DNA of 64,000 nt from Streptomyces sp. B21-083 (GCF_036898825.1 NZ_JARUND010000002.1:3906001-3970000), one strand, 5' to 3'; shown: positions 42,705 to 52,696, counted from the stretch's first letter. Notes: a model not told the origin generated them from the letters alone. Numbers and translations: made by a program.

Positions 42705-45038
42705 GTGAAGTTCACCGACGGCTACTGGCTGCTGCGCGAGGGCGTCACCGCCGCCCATCCCGTCGTGGCTCTCGATGTGACGGACACCGACGGCACGTTG
42801 GACATCCACGCGCCGACCCATCCCATCCGCCGCCGCGGCGACCTGCTGAAGGGACCGGTCGTGACGATCAGCGCCCACGCCCCTATGCCCGACGTCATCG
42901 GCGTCACGTTCACGCACTTCGAGGGCGAGCAGCCGCAGAGCCCCCAGTTCGAGCTGCGGAGAGAGGACTTGACGGCTCACACGGAGTACGACGAGGAGCA
43001 CGCCACCCTGACATCCGGCACCCTCTCCCTCCGGGTCAGCCGCACCGGCCCCTGGACCGTCGACTTCCTCGCCCACGGCCGAGTCCTCACCAGCAGCGGC
43101 CCCAAGGGCATGGGCATCATGCGGGACGCGAAGACCGGCGCCCACTATCTGCGCGAGCAACTGGGACTGGGAGTGGGGACGAGCGTGTACGGCCTCGGCG
43201 AGCGCTTCGGCCCGCTGGTCAAGAACGGCCAGGTCGTCGACATATGGAACGCCGACGGCGGCACGGCGACCGAACAGGCCTACAAGAACGTCCCGTTCTA
43301 CCTCACGGACGCGGGCTACGGAGTCTTCGTCGACCACCCCGGCCGGGTGTCCTTCGAGGTCGGCTCGGAGGCGGTGTCCCGGGTGCAGTTCAGCGCCGAG
43401 ACACAGGAGTTGACGTACTACGTCATCCACGGCCCGACCCCCAAGGACATCCTCCGCAAGTACACGGCTCTGACCGGCCGCCCGGCGCTCCCGCCGCCGT
43501 GGTCGTTCGGCCTGTGGCTGTCCACCTCCTTCACCACCTCCTACGACGAGGAGACAGTGACGTCGTTCATCGAGGGCATGCGGGAACGCGAACTGCCGCT
43601 CTCCGTCTTCCACTTCGACTGCTTCTGGATGCGCGAGTTCAACTGGTGCGACTTCCAGTGGGACCCGCGGGTGTTCCCCGACCCCGAAGCCATGCTCCAG
43701 CGGCTGAAGGCCAAGGGCCTGCACATCAGCGTCTGGATCAACCCGTACATCGCCCAGCGGTCGCCGCTCTTCGCGGAGGGCAAGGCACTCGGCCACCTCC
43801 TGCGCCGACCGGACGGCAGCGTGTGGCAGTGGGACCTGTGGCAGCCGGGCATGGCGCTGGTCGACTTCACCAGCCCGGCCGCCCGCGACTGGTACGCGTC
43901 GAAACTCGAGGCGCTGCTCGCGCAGGGCGTCGACTGCTTCAAGACCGACTTCGGCGAACGCGTCCCGCTGGACGTGGAGTACGCCGACGGTTCGGACCCG
44001 GAGCGGATGCACAACTACTACACGTACCTCTACAACAGGACCGTCTTCGACGTGCTGCGCAAGCACCGCGGCGAGGGCGAGGCCGTCGTGTTCGCGCGGT
44101 CGGCGACGGCCGGCAGCCAGCAGTTCCCGGTCCACTGGGGCGGCGACTGCGAGGCGACCTACGAGTCGATGGCGGAGTCACTGCGCGGCGGACTCTCCCT
44201 CGGGCTCTCCGGCTTCGGCTACTGGAGCCACGACATCGGCGGCTTCGAGGGCACCCCGAGCCCGGCCCTGTTCAAACGCTGGACAGCGTTCGGGCTCCTC
44301 TCCTCCCACAGTCGCCTGCACGGCAGTTCGTCCTACCGGGTGCCGTGGCTGTTCGACGAGGAGGCCGTGGACGTACTGCGGCTGTTCACCCGGCTGAAGC
44401 TCCGCCTCATGCCGTATCTGTACGAGGCTGCCCGCACCGCCCACACCGAGGGCGTCCCGATGATGCGGGCTATGGTCCTGGAGTTCCCGGACGACCCCGG
44501 ATGCGCGCACCTGGAACGGCAGTTCATGCTCGGCCCCGACCTGCTGGTCGCTCCGGTGTTCAGCGACGAGGGCGATGTCTCGTACTACGTCCCCGAGGGC
44601 GAGTGGACCCACTTCCTGACCGGCCGCACGGTGACCGGCCCCCGCTGGGTACGGGAACGCCACGGCTTCGACAGCGTGCCGCTGCTGGTGCGTCCCGGGT
44701 CGGTGATCCCGGTCGGCGCGGTGGACGACCGTCCGGACTACGCGTACGCCGACGGGGTCACGCTGCACGCGTACGGCCTGGAGCGCGGCGCCCAAGTGAC
44801 CGTCCCGGTAGGGGACATGACGTTCACGGTGGTCCGCGAGGGCGACACCCTAAGGGCCTCGTGCGGCGATCCGTCGGTGCCGTGGGGACTGTCGGCGGGC
44901 AGACGTGAGGTACGGGCTCAGGCGGGCACCGGCTTCCTGACGGTGGAACTGGGACCGCGCGAACCGGGCTCGTCCGCACCGGGGTCGACGGCACCGGGGC
45001 CGGGCAGGTCGGGGCCGGACGAATCGGGAGGCGAATGA
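42705..45038 (+). CDS. yicI: GH31 alpha-xylosidase (YicI-like)
   Basis: This encodes 777 residues, against 772 for E. coli YicI. It releases alpha-linked xylose from isoprimeverose-type sugars in the cytosol. The nucleophile is D415 in DCFKTDFGERVPLD and the acid/base is D481 in HWGGDCEATYESM; both sequence contexts are those of YicI. The N-terminal beta-sandwich (KFTDGYWLLREGV) and the C-terminal sandwich domains are present. GTG 42705 is preferred because AAGGGG lies eight bases upstream; ATG 42699 is the alternative. The last ~25 residues are a Gly/Pro/Ser tail. It overlaps the LacI gene. Confidence 0.93.
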   Translation: MKFTDGYWLLREGVTAAHPVVALDVTDTDGTLDIHAPTHPIRRRGDLLKGPVVTISAHAPMPDVIGVTFTHFEGEQPQSPQFELRREDLTAHTEYDEEHATLTSGTLSLRVSRTGPWTVDFLAHGRVLTSSGPKGMGIMRDAKTGAHYLREQLGLGVGTSVYGLGERFGPLVKNGQVVDIWNADGGTATEQAYKNVPFYLTDAGYGVFVDHPGRVSFEVGSEAVSRVQFSAETQELTYYVIHGPTPKDILRKYTALTGRPALPPPWSFGLWLSTSFTTSYDEETVTSFIEGMRERELPLSVFHFDCFWMREFNWCDFQWDPRVFPDPEAMLQRLKAKGLHISVWINPYIAQRSPLFAEGKALGHLLRRPDGSVWQWDLWQPGMALVDFTSPAARDWYASKLEALLAQGVDCFKTDFGERVPLDVEYADGSDPERMHNYYTYLYNRTVFDVLRKHRGEGEAVVFARSATAGSQQFPVHWGGDCEATYESMAESLRGGLSLGLSGFGYWSHDIGGFEGTPSPALFKRWTAFGLLSSHSRLHGSSSYRVPWLFDEEAVDVLRLFTRLKLRLMPYLYEAARTAHTEGVPMMRAMVLEFPDDPGCAHLERQFMLGPDLLVAPVFSDEGDVSYYVPEGEWTHFLTGRTVTGPRWVRERHGFDSVPLLVRPGSVIPVGAVDDRPDYAYADGVTLHAYGLERGAQVTVPVGDMTFTVVREGDTLRASCGDPSVPWGLSAGRREVRAQAGTGFLTVELGPREPGSSAPGSTAPGPGRSGPDESGGE

Positions 45039-46051
45039 TGGTGAAGATCACCGATGTGGCACGGCACGCCGGGGTCTCCCCGAGCACGGTGTCGTACGCC
45101 CTCAGCGGCAAGCGCCCGATCTCCGAGGAGACCCGGCAGCGCATCGAACGCTCCATCCACGAACTCGGCTACCGCCCCCACGCGGGCGCGAGGGCGCTGG
45201 CGAGCAGCCGCTCGAACGTACTGGCACTGGTGATCCCGTTGCGGACCGGCATCCATGTCCCGGTCGCGATGCGGTTCGCGGTGTCGGTGGTCACGGCGGC
45301 GCGCAGCCACGACCACGACGTCCTGCTCCTCACCCAGGAGGAGGGCGAGGACGGTCTGCGCCGGGTGGCGGACACGGCCCTCGTGGACGCGCTGATCGTG
45401 ATGGACGTCCAACTGCACGACCCCCGGCTGCCGTTGCTGCGCACACTGGACCTGCCGTCGGTCCTGATCGGCTTCCCCTCCGAGCCGGCCGGCCTGACCT
45501 GTATCGACCTGGACTTCAAGGCGGCGGGCGAGCTGTGCGTGGAGCGCCTGGCGGCGCTCGGCCACCGGGTCATCGCCCTGGTCGGCTCACCGCCCGAGGT
45601 GTACGTACGCCGGACCGCGTTCGCCCAGCGCGTGGTCCAGGGGTTCACGGCGGCGGCGGACCGGGGCGGACTGTCGTCCTCGGTCCACCCCTGCGAGGCG
45701 ACCCCGGCGGCGGCGAGGGTGGTCGCGGAACAACTCCTGCGCGAGCAACCGGCGTTGACGGGGGTAGTCGTCCACAACGAGGCGATCCTGGAACCCCTGA
45801 TCGACGCCTTCGAACACCTCGGCCTACGGGTCCCCGGCGACCTCTCCGTCACCGCGATCTGCCCGGACGACCTGGCCGAGAGCCTGCCCGTGCCGGTCAC
45901 CTCGGTCGCCATCCCGTCGGCAGAGGTCGGGGCGCGGGCCGTGGAGCTGCTGATGAAGAAGCTGAACGGCACGGGCCACGCCCCGGAGGCGACCCTCCTG
46001 CCACCCCGCCTGACGGAACGCGCGAGCACGGTGGCACGGACGGCACCCTGA
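45038..46051 (+). CDS. LacI-family transcriptional regulator
   Basis: This encodes 337 residues. The helix-turn-helix and hinge are VKITDVARHAGVSPSTVSYALSGKRPISEETRQRIERSIHELGYRPHAGARALASSRS; the effector domain resembles periplasmic sugar-binding proteins. Two ATGs are adjacent (45035, 45038). The second has GGAGG at the better distance and shares bases with the GH31 stop. As the last gene of the operon it very likely represses it through the two palindromes at 39468 and 39491, with the imported sugar or a product as inducer. Confidence 0.93.
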   Translation: MVKITDVARHAGVSPSTVSYALSGKRPISEETRQRIERSIHELGYRPHAGARALASSRSNVLALVIPLRTGIHVPVAMRFAVSVVTAARSHDHDVLLLTQEEGEDGLRRVADTALVDALIVMDVQLHDPRLPLLRTLDLPSVLIGFPSEPAGLTCIDLDFKAAGELCVERLAALGHRVIALVGSPPEVYVRRTAFAQRVVQGFTAAADRGGLSSSVHPCEATPAAARVVAEQLLREQPALTGVVVHNEAILEPLIDAFEHLGLRVPGDLSVTAICPDDLAESLPVPVTSVAIPSAEVGARAVELLMKKLNGTGHAPEATLLPPRLTERASTVARTAP

Positions 46052-46061
46052 ACCCTCCTCC

Positions 46062-46100
46062 TGCCTCTGCGTCTACCTCTGCCTCTGCCTCTGCCTCTAC
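46062..46100. repeat. Hexanucleotide (GCCTCT) repeat at the LacI/glmS convergent junction
   Basis: About six imperfect units of CTGCCT/CTACCT run from after the LacI stop into the last codons of glmS. No hairpin terminator is visible at this convergent junction. Confidence 0.75.
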
Positions 46101-47944
46101 TCCACCGTCACCGACTTCGCCAGGTTCCGGGGCTGGTCCACCTCGTTGCCCCGGGCCGTGGCCAGCTCACAGGCGAAGACCTGCAACGGCACCGTGGCGA
46201 CGAGCGGCTGGAGCAGGGTCGGTGTGGCCGGAACGCGGATCAGATGGTCCGCGTACGGCACCACGGTCTCGTCCCCCTCCTCCGCGATGACGATGGTCCG
46301 CGCACCCCGGGCCCGGATCTCCTGGATGTTGGAGACGATCTTGTCGTGGAGGACGGACCGGCCACGCGCCGAGGGAACGACCACGACGACCGGCACGTCC
46401 TCCTCGATCAACGCGATGGGCCCGTGCTTCAACTCGCCCGCGGCGAAGCCCTCGGCGTGCATGTAGGCGAGTTCCTTCAGCTTGAGCGCACCCTCCAGCG
46501 CCACCGGATACCCGACGTGCCGCCCGAGGAACAGCACCGTGTTCTTGTCGGCGAGCGAACGCGCCAGCTCACGCACGGGCTCCATGGTCTCCAGCACCCG
46601 CTCGACCGCACCGGAGATGTCCGCCAGGTCCCGCACGACGGCCCGGATCTCGTCGCCCCACTTCGTGCCGCGTACCTGCCCCAGATACAGGGCGACCAGA
46701 TAACAGGCCACCAGCTGCGTGAGGAACGCCTTGGTGGACGCGACGGCGACCTCGGGCCCCGCGTGCGTGTACAGCACCGCGTCCGACTCGCGCGGGATCG
46801 TCGAGCCGTTGGTGTTGCAGATGGCCAGCACCCTGGCACCCTGCTCACGTGCGTGCCGCAGCGCCATCAGGGTGTCCATGGTCTCGCCGGACTGGGAGAT
46901 GGCGATGACGAGGGTCCGCGCGTCGAGAATCGGATCCCGGTACCGGAACTCGCTCGCCAGCTCCACCTCGCACGGGACACGCGTCCAGTGCTCGATGGCG
47001 TACTTGGCGATCAGCCCGGCGTGGAAGGCCGTACCGCAGGCGACGACGACGACCTTCTCGACCTCCCGCAGCGCACCGGCGGGAATCCGCACCTCGTCGA
47101 GCGTCAGTGAACCGGCCGCGTCGATACGGCCCAGCAGGGTGTCGGCGACAGCCTTGGGCTGCTCGGCGATCTCCTTGAGCATGAAGTAGTCATAGCCCCC
47201 CTTTTCCGCCGCCGACACATCCCAGTCGACGTGATAGGACCGCGCGTCCCCCGGACCGCCGTCGAAGCCCGTCACCGTGACCCCGTCCCGGCGCAGCTCC
47301 ACGACCTGGTCCTGACCCAGCTCGATCGCCGACCGCGTGTGGGCGATGAACGCGGCGACGTCCGAGGCGAGAAAGGCCTCGCCCTCTCCGACGCCCACCA
47401 CCAGCGGCGAGTTCCGCCGCGCCCCGACCACCACGTCCGGCTCGTCGGCGTGCACCGCGACCAGCGTGAACGCGCCCTCCAGCCGCCGGCAGACGAGCCG
47501 CATGGCCTCGGCCAGATCGCCGCAGGACGAGTACTCCTCGGCGAGCAGATGGGCGACGACCTCGGTGTCGGTCTCGGAGGCGAGTTCGTGCCCCCGCTCG
47601 GCCAGCTCCGCGCGCAGACAGGCGAAGTTCTCGATGATCCCGTTGTGGACGACGGCGACGCGCCCGGCGTTGTCGAGATGCGGATGCGCGTTGACGTCGG
47701 TCGGCCCGCCGTGGGTGGCCCACCGGGTGTGCCCGACCGCCGTACCCCCGGCCGGCAACGGCCGCTCGGCGAGTTCCTTCTCCAGGTTGACGAGCTTCCC
47801 GGCCTTCTTGGCCCCGGCCAGCCCGCCATCGGCCAGCACAGCCACCCCGGCCGAGTCGTATCCCCGGTACTCCAGCCGCTTCAGCCCGGCCATCACGACA
47901 TCGAGAGCCGACTGAGACCCCACATAACCCACGATTCCGCACAT
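46097..47944 (-). CDS. glmS: Glutamine-fructose-6-phosphate aminotransferase (isomerizing)
   Basis: This encodes 615 residues. It makes glucosamine-6-phosphate, the entry to UDP-GlcNAc, in the cytosol. The N-terminal nucleophile Cys follows Met directly (MCGIVGYVG). The glutaminase domain has HTRWATHGGPTDVNAHPH and NGIIENF. Two SIS isomerase domains follow (AISQSGETMDTLMALRHAREQGA, ASTKAFLTQL, ELKHGPIALIE), with the C-tail QPRNLAKSVTVE. Its position near coaA and glmM matches the second glmS of S. coelicolor (SCO4740, from memory). Confidence 0.97.
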   Translation of the reverse strand: MCGIVGYVGSQSALDVVMAGLKRLEYRGYDSAGVAVLADGGLAGAKKAGKLVNLEKELAERPLPAGGTAVGHTRWATHGGPTDVNAHPHLDNAGRVAVVHNGIIENFACLRAELAERGHELASETDTEVVAHLLAEEYSSCGDLAEAMRLVCRRLEGAFTLVAVHADEPDVVVGARRNSPLVVGVGEGEAFLASDVAAFIAHTRSAIELGQDQVVELRRDGVTVTGFDGGPGDARSYHVDWDVSAAEKGGYDYFMLKEIAEQPKAVADTLLGRIDAAGSLTLDEVRIPAGALREVEKVVVVACGTAFHAGLIAKYAIEHWTRVPCEVELASEFRYRDPILDARTLVIAISQSGETMDTLMALRHAREQGARVLAICNTNGSTIPRESDAVLYTHAGPEVAVASTKAFLTQLVACYLVALYLGQVRGTKWGDEIRAVVRDLADISGAVERVLETMEPVRELARSLADKNTVLFLGRHVGYPVALEGALKLKELAYMHAEGFAAGELKHGPIALIEEDVPVVVVVPSARGRSVLHDKIVSNIQEIRARGARTIVIAEEGDETVVPYADHLIRVPATPTLLQPLVATVPLQVFACELATARGNEVDQPRNLAKSVTVE

Positions 47945-48004
47945 GCGCGGCAGCCTAGGCGCCGAGGCGGCCCGAACCCGGCACTTCGTGCCCGAAATGG
48001 GCAA

Positions 48005-48037
48005 TTCCCGCCGGGGGCACGAAGCCCCGGGCGGGAA
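48005..48037. terminator. Hairpin downstream of the lipoprotein gene
   Basis: TTCCCGC.GGGG pairs with CCCC..GCGGGAA around GCACGAAG. It lies 21 bases beyond the lipoprotein stop. Confidence 0.7.
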
Positions 48038-48057
48038 CGGGTCCGACAGCGAGATCC

Positions 48058-48828
48058 TCAGTCGAGCTTGGCCAGCTGCGCGTCGATGATCTCCGTGGGG
48101 AAGGCGTAGTCCTTGCCGGTGGAGGCCGAGGCGAAGTTGACGGCGGGGACGTAGGCGACGGTGGTGCCCTTGCGGACGACGACGGCCTTCATCGGCGCCT
48201 TCAGACCGGCGTCCACGGTCACGGTCAGGGCGAGCGCCTCGTCCGCTCCCTCGGGCGCCGGGGTCTTGGTCACCTTGAGGGCATCGCTCTTGGTGCCGGT
48301 CACGGTGTAGGAGAACCCGGCGGCGCACTTCTCGGCAGAGGTGTTCAGGTCCTTCATGGCCTGCTCGGCGCCGCCGTCCTCGTAGGAGGCCAGCGTGATG
48401 ACGGCCTGCGCGACATCCAGCTTGGCGAGGAACTGGTTCTCGTCGCTCGCCCCGGCGGCGGGCTTCGCGGCGTCACCCTTCCAGGTCCGCTTCACCACGG
48501 CCGCCGGCTTGCCGACGTACGTGGCCGACTGGAGGTACGCCAGCGGGGCGCACGCCGCGTCCTTCGTCGTCACCTTCTCCTGCGCGATGTCGTCCTTCAC
48601 CGGCACCTTCTCGGTGAGCGTCCCGCTCTTGACGTCCGCCTGCACCAGGGCGACCTTCGCCAACTCGGCGGCGGTGAGCGCCTTGGCGGCGGACTTGTCG
48701 GCCTGGGCGGTCGCGCTGTCGCCGTTCTTGACGTCGTCGCCGGACGAGTCGCCGCAGGCGGTGACGAGAAGAGCGAGAGCCGCGGCGGAGGCAGCGAGGG
48801 CGGTACGGCGAACTACGGTGGTCCTCAA
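48058..48828 (-). CDS. Secreted lipoprotein of unknown function
   Basis: This encodes 256 residues. The signal peptide RTTVVRRTALAASAAALALL ends in the lipobox VTA|C (C25), followed by a Ser/Asp-rich linker. The mature domain (KALTAAELAKVALVQADVKSGTLTEKV.., AFPTEIIDAQLAKLD) resembles uncharacterised streptomycete lipoproteins near coaA. The only in-frame start before the signal peptide is TTG 48828, with no clear ribosome site; an inverted repeat lies directly upstream. It is divergent from coaA. Confidence 0.82.
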   Translation of the reverse strand: MRTTVVRRTALAASAAALALLVTACGDSSGDDVKNGDSATAQADKSAAKALTAAELAKVALVQADVKSGTLTEKVPVKDDIAQEKVTTKDAACAPLAYLQSATYVGKPAAVVKRTWKGDAAKPAAGASDENQFLAKLDVAQAVITLASYEDGGAEQAMKDLNTSAEKCAAGFSYTVTGTKSDALKVTKTPAPEGADEALALTVTVDAGLKAPMKAVVVRKGTTVAYVPAVNFASASTGKDYAFPTEIIDAQLAKLD

Positions 48829-48830
48829 GG

Positions 48831-48846
48831 GAGAAAGCTCTTTCTC
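48831..48846. promoter_or_regulatory. Inverted repeat at the lipoprotein gene start
   Basis: GAGAAAG-CT-CTTTCTC is symmetric and sits two bases before the TTG start codon. It could be an operator or a start-occluding hairpin. Confidence 0.4.
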
Positions 48847-49014
48847 TTTGGGCGTTTCGGGAGATGTGCTTTACGCGCACTTTACTGACGGGATCCACAG
48901 AAAGATCATCGAACCTGCATTCGAAACCCACTCGTGACATGACGCGCCCTGCCCCACCCCGCCCCGCCCGCCCCGGCGTGACGCACCCCACCCCCCACCC
49001 CGTCCACACTCCCG

Positions 49015-49020
49015 TAACAA
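49015..49020 (+). promoter_or_regulatory. -10 hexamer of coaA (leaderless start)
   Basis: TAACAA ends six bases before GTG 49027 and no ribosome site is present, as expected if transcription starts at the first base of the start codon. Confidence 0.5.
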
Positions 49021-49026
49021 TGGACT

Positions 49027-50016
49027 GTGATCTCTCCGGTCTCCCCGATGCCCCGGAGCGCCCACCGGCAGCGGCCGGAGGCGACTCCCTACGTCGATCT
49101 CACCCGTACCGAGTGGAGTGCGCTGCGCGACAAGACGCCGCTCCCCCTCACCGCCGAGGAGGTCGAGAAGCTGCGCGGTCTGGGCGATGTCATCGACCTC
49201 GACGAGGTGCGGGACATCTACCTCCCGCTGTCCCGCCTCCTCAACCTCTATATCGGCGCCACGGACGGCCTGAGAGGCGCCCTGAACACCTTCCTCGGCG
49301 AACAGGGCACCCAGACCGGCACCCCGTTCGTCATAGGGGTGGCCGGCTCGGTAGCCGTAGGCAAGTCGACCGTCGCCCGTCTCCTCCAGGCGCTGCTCTC
49401 CCGCTGGCCCGAACACCCGCGCGTGGAACTGGTGACCACCGACGGCTTCCTGCTCCCGACCGAAGAGCTGACCTCCCGTGGCCTGATGTCCCGCAAGGGC
49501 TTCCCCGAGTCGTACGACCGCCGGGCCCTCACCCGCTTCGTCGCGGACATCAAGGCGGGCAAGGACGAGGTCACGGCCCCCGTCTACTCCCACCTCATCT
49601 ACGACATCGTCCCCGGCGAGAAGCTCACGGTCCGCCGCCCCGACATCCTGATCGTCGAAGGCCTGAACGTCCTCCAGCCCGCCCTCCCCGGCAGCGACGG
49701 CCGCACCCGCGTCGGCCTCGCCGACTACTTCGACTTCAGCGTGTACGTCGACGCCCGCCCCGAGGACATCGAGCGCTGGTACCTCAACCGCTTCCGCCGC
49801 CTGCGCGAGACGGCGTTCCAGAAGCCGTCCTCGTACTTCCGCAAGTACACCCAGGTGTCCGAGGAGGAGGCCCTCGACTACGCGCGTACCACCTGGCGCA
49901 CCATCAACAAGGTGAACCTCCTGGAGAACGTGGCCCCCACCCGGGGTCGCGCCACCCTCATCATCCGCAAGGGCCCGGACCACAAGGTGCAACGCCTCAG
50001 CCTGCGCAAGCTCTAG
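49027..50016 (+). CDS. coaA: Type I pantothenate kinase
   Basis: This encodes 329 residues. It phosphorylates pantothenate, the first step of coenzyme A synthesis, in the cytosol. The P-loop is [12 protein letters not shown] (about 104-115). Other family motifs are [56 protein letters not shown] and [14 protein letters not shown] 49027 is followed by a non-conserved ~20-residue leader, and ATG codon 8 is a possible alternative. A -10-like hexamer directly upstream suggests leaderless expression. Confidence 0.96.
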   Translation: MISPVSPMPRSAHRQRPEATPYVDLTRTEWSALRDKTPLPLTAEEVEKLRGLGDVIDLDEVRDIYLPLSRLLNLYIGATDGLRGALNTFLGEQGTQTGTPFVIGVAGSVAVGKSTVARLLQALLSRWPEHPRVELVTTDGFLLPTEELTSRGLMSRKGFPESYDRRALTRFVADIKAGKDEVTAPVYSHLIYDIVPGEKLTVRRPDILIVEGLNVLQPALPGSDGRTRVGLADYFDFSVYVDARPEDIERWYLNRFRRLRETAFQKPSSYFRKYTQVSEEEALDYARTTWRTINKVNLLENVAPTRGRATLIIRKGPDHKVQRLSLRKL

Positions 50017-50065
50017 CGAGCCCCGCGACAACCCTCGCGACACACGCCCCGGTTACCCTGCCCCC

Positions 50066-51004
50066 ATGCTCCACCTACGCCTCATCACCCCGGCCGGCAG
50101 CACCGACGACGTGGTCCGCCTGATCGAGAAGACGGTCGGCACCACCCACCTCGTCGTCCTCCCCGGCGCCGCCCGCAACCCCGCCGGGGACGTCGTGATG
50201 TGTGACGTGGCCCGGGAGGCGGGCGACGAACTCATCGCCGGACTACGGAAACTGGGCCTCGACTCGACCGGCTCGATCGCCGTGGAGAACATCGACCTGT
50301 CGCTCTCCCAGCGCGCCGACAAGGCGGAGAAGGACGCGCCCGGCGAGGGCGCGGACGCGGTCCTGTGGGAGCACCTCGCGGAGGCGACACACGAGGAGTC
50401 GACCCTCTCGATCACGTACGTCTCGTTCATCACGCTCGCCACGATGATCGCGGCCTGCGGTGTGGTCCTCGACAACGCGATCCTGATCGTGGGCGCGATG
50501 GCGGTGGGCCCGGAGTTCGGCCCCCTGGCCGGCCTGAGCACAGCCCTCGTACAACGCCGCCCGAGACTGGCGGCCCGCTCACTGATCGCCCTGCTGGTGG
50601 GCTTCGCGGCGGCGATGGCGGTGACGGTCGGTTTCAGCGTCTTCATGGACGCCGTCGGCCTGTTCACCGAGGCGAAACTGGAAGCGAAGCGCCCCAACAC
50701 CGGCTTCGTCTATGCCCCCGACTGGTTCTCGTTCGTCGTGGCGGCCCTCGCGGGCATCGCCGGCACGCTCTCTCTGACCTCGGCGAAGTCCGGCGCCTTG
50801 GTGGGGGTGGCCATCTCCGTGACCACCATCCCGGCCGCGGCCAACGCCGCCGTGGCACTGAGTTACGGCGACATGGGCCAGACCTGGGGCTCCACGAAAC
50901 AGCTCCTCCTGAACCTCCTGGGCATCATCCTGGCGGCCACCCTCACCCTCCTGGCCCAGAAATGGCTGTGGAGCACCCAGAGAAAACCAGCCCGAACTTC
51001 TTGA
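50066..51004 (+). CDS. DUF389 (TIGR00341-like) membrane protein
   Basis: This encodes 312 residues. A cytosolic N-terminal region (about 1-110) is followed by six or so membrane helices with the family signature ITYVSFITLATMIAACGVVLDNAILIVGAMAVGPEFGPLAGLSTALVQR. Function is unknown. A TACCCT hexamer (50054-50059) ends six bases before the ATG and there is no ribosome site, so it too may be leaderless. It follows coaA by 50 bases. Confidence 0.88.
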   Translation: MLHLRLITPAGSTDDVVRLIEKTVGTTHLVVLPGAARNPAGDVVMCDVAREAGDELIAGLRKLGLDSTGSIAVENIDLSLSQRADKAEKDAPGEGADAVLWEHLAEATHEESTLSITYVSFITLATMIAACGVVLDNAILIVGAMAVGPEFGPLAGLSTALVQRRPRLAARSLIALLVGFAAAMAVTVGFSVFMDAVGLFTEAKLEAKRPNTGFVYAPDWFSFVVAALAGIAGTLSLTSAKSGALVGVAISVTTIPAAANAAVALSYGDMGQTWGSTKQLLLNLLGIILAATLTLLAQKWLWSTQRKPARTS

Positions 51005-51019
51005 ACCTGGGCGCCTATA

Positions 51020-51048
51020 GGGGCGCGGGGAACTGCGCGACAAGCCAC
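51020..51048 (+). repeat. Dispersed repeat, copy 3
   Basis: GGGGCGCGGGGAACTGCGCG followed by ACAAGCCAC lies just after the DUF389 stop, preceded by an imperfect GGGCGCC..GGGGCGC hairpin. Confidence 0.9.
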
Positions 51049-51105
51049 AACGAACCGGCAGCCCGCAACGAACCAGATCCCCCACCCCGAACCCGGCCCC
51101 GCCAA

Positions 51106-52464
51106 CTACCCGAGCGCCGACTTCACGACATCCGCCAACCGCCCGGCCACAGACCGAGCCTGATCGATATCCGCCGCCTCGACCATCACCCGAACCAACG
51201 GCTCGGTCCCGGAAGGCCGCAACAACACCCGCCCCGTAGCACCGAGTTCACGCTCGGCCTCCGCCACCGCGGAAGCCAACTCCGCGGAAGACCCCACCCG
51301 AGTCCGATCGACATCAGGCACATTCACCAGCACCTGCGGCAACCGCACCATCACCGACGCCAGATCCCGCAGCGTACGACCGGTCTGCGCGACCCGAGCC
51401 GCCAGCAGCAGCCCCGTCAGCGTCCCGTCGCCCGTCGTCGCGTGGTCCGAGATGATCACGTGCCCGGACTGCTCACCGCCCAGCGCGTACCCGTGCTCCT
51501 TCATCTCCTCCAGCACATACCGGTCGCCGACCGCCGCCTGGATCAGCGACAGCCCCTCCCGCTCCATCGCCAGCTTGAAGCCCAGGTTCGACATCACCGT
51601 GGCGACAACGGTGTCCTCACGCAGCACACCCCGCTCCCGCATCGCCAGCGCGAGTACGGCCATGATCTGGTCGCCGTCCACCTCCGCACCGGTGTGGTCG
51701 ACGGCCAGGCAGCGGTCCGCGTCACCGTCGTGGGCGATGCCGAGGTCGGCCCCGTGTTCGAGAACGGCGGCCTGGAGCTTGCCGAGGTGGGTGGAACCGC
51801 AGCCGTCGTTGATGTTGAGGCCGTCCGGCTCCGCGCCGATGGTGACGATCTCGGCGCCGGCCCGCGTGAACGCCTCGGGCGAGACCAGGCTGGCGGCGCC
51901 GTGCGCCTCGTCCAGCACCACCTTCAGACCGTCCAGTCGGTTCGGAAGGACCCCGACGAGATGGGTGACGTACCGCTCGAAGCCCTCGTCGTACGACCGG
52001 ACGCGGCCCACGCCCCCGCCCGTCGGACGGTCCCAGGGAGCGCCGGTGCGGTGCTCCTCGTACACGGCCTCGATCCGCTCCTCCAGCTCGTCGTCGAGCT
52101 TGTGGCCACCGCGGGCCAGGAACTTGACGCCGTTGTCCGGCATGGCGTTGTGGCTGGCGGAGAGCATCACACCGAGGTCGGCTCCCAGTTCGGCGGTGAG
52201 GAACGCCACCGCCGGGGTGGGCAGCACGCCGACCAGCAGAACGTCGACGCCCGCGCTGGCGAGGCCCGCGATCACGGCGGCCTCCAGGAACTCTCCTGAC
52301 GCACGTGGGTCCCGCCCGACCACGGCGACCGGCCGGTGGCCCTCGAAGGAACCCGCCTCGGCGAGTACGTGGGCCGCCGCTACGGACAGGCCGAGAGCCA
52401 GCTCGGCTGTCAGGTCCGCGTTGGCGACACCGCGCACGCCGTCCGTGCCGAAGAGTCGTCCCAC
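51106..52464 (-). CDS. glmM: Phosphoglucosamine mutase
   Basis: This encodes 452 residues. It converts glucosamine-6-phosphate to glucosamine-1-phosphate, the step after GlmS. The N-terminus is [14 protein letters not shown]. The phosphoserine loop is [12 protein letters not shown] with S104 as the acceptor. The metal site is DGDADRC and the phosphate-binding end is [18 protein letters not shown] 52464 has GGAGGA six bases upstream. It is downstream of rplM-rpsI on the same strand but separated by a terminator. Confidence 0.97.
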   Translation of the reverse strand: MGRLFGTDGVRGVANADLTAELALGLSVAAAHVLAEAGSFEGHRPVAVVGRDPRASGEFLEAAVIAGLASAGVDVLLVGVLPTPAVAFLTAELGADLGVMLSASHNAMPDNGVKFLARGGHKLDDELEERIEAVYEEHRTGAPWDRPTGGGVGRVRSYDEGFERYVTHLVGVLPNRLDGLKVVLDEAHGAASLVSPEAFTRAGAEIVTIGAEPDGLNINDGCGSTHLGKLQAAVLEHGADLGIAHDGDADRCLAVDHTGAEVDGDQIMAVLALAMRERGVLREDTVVATVMSNLGFKLAMEREGLSLIQAAVGDRYVLEEMKEHGYALGGEQSGHVIISDHATTGDGTLTGLLLAARVAQTGRTLRDLASVMVRLPQVLVNVPDVDRTRVGSSAELASAVAEAERELGATGRVLLRPSGTEPLVRVMVEAADIDQARSVAGRLADVVKSALG

Positions 52465-52621
52465 TGGTGTCCTCCGAAGGTGCTGGGAATGTGCGGCTCG
52501 TGCCGAGTGTCCATGCCGGACCTGGCTACGTATATCCCCTGTGCCTGTTTCCAGGCTGTAGGGGTCGTTCCTCAAACCTGTGCCGTGAGCCTGTGCTAGG
52601 CAAGGCCCCCGGTAAACGAAC

Positions 52622-52654
52622 CGCCCCGACGGCACGGAAAGTGCCGCCGGGGCG
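52622..52654. terminator. Terminator of the rplM-rpsI operon
   Basis: CGCCCCGACGGCAC pairs with GTGCCGCCGGGGCG (one mismatch) around GGAAA, starting 43 bases beyond the rpsI stop. Confidence 0.85.
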
Positions 52655-52696
52655 ATACGTACGAGACGTGTGAAACGTCCGAGAACAGCGGAGCGA

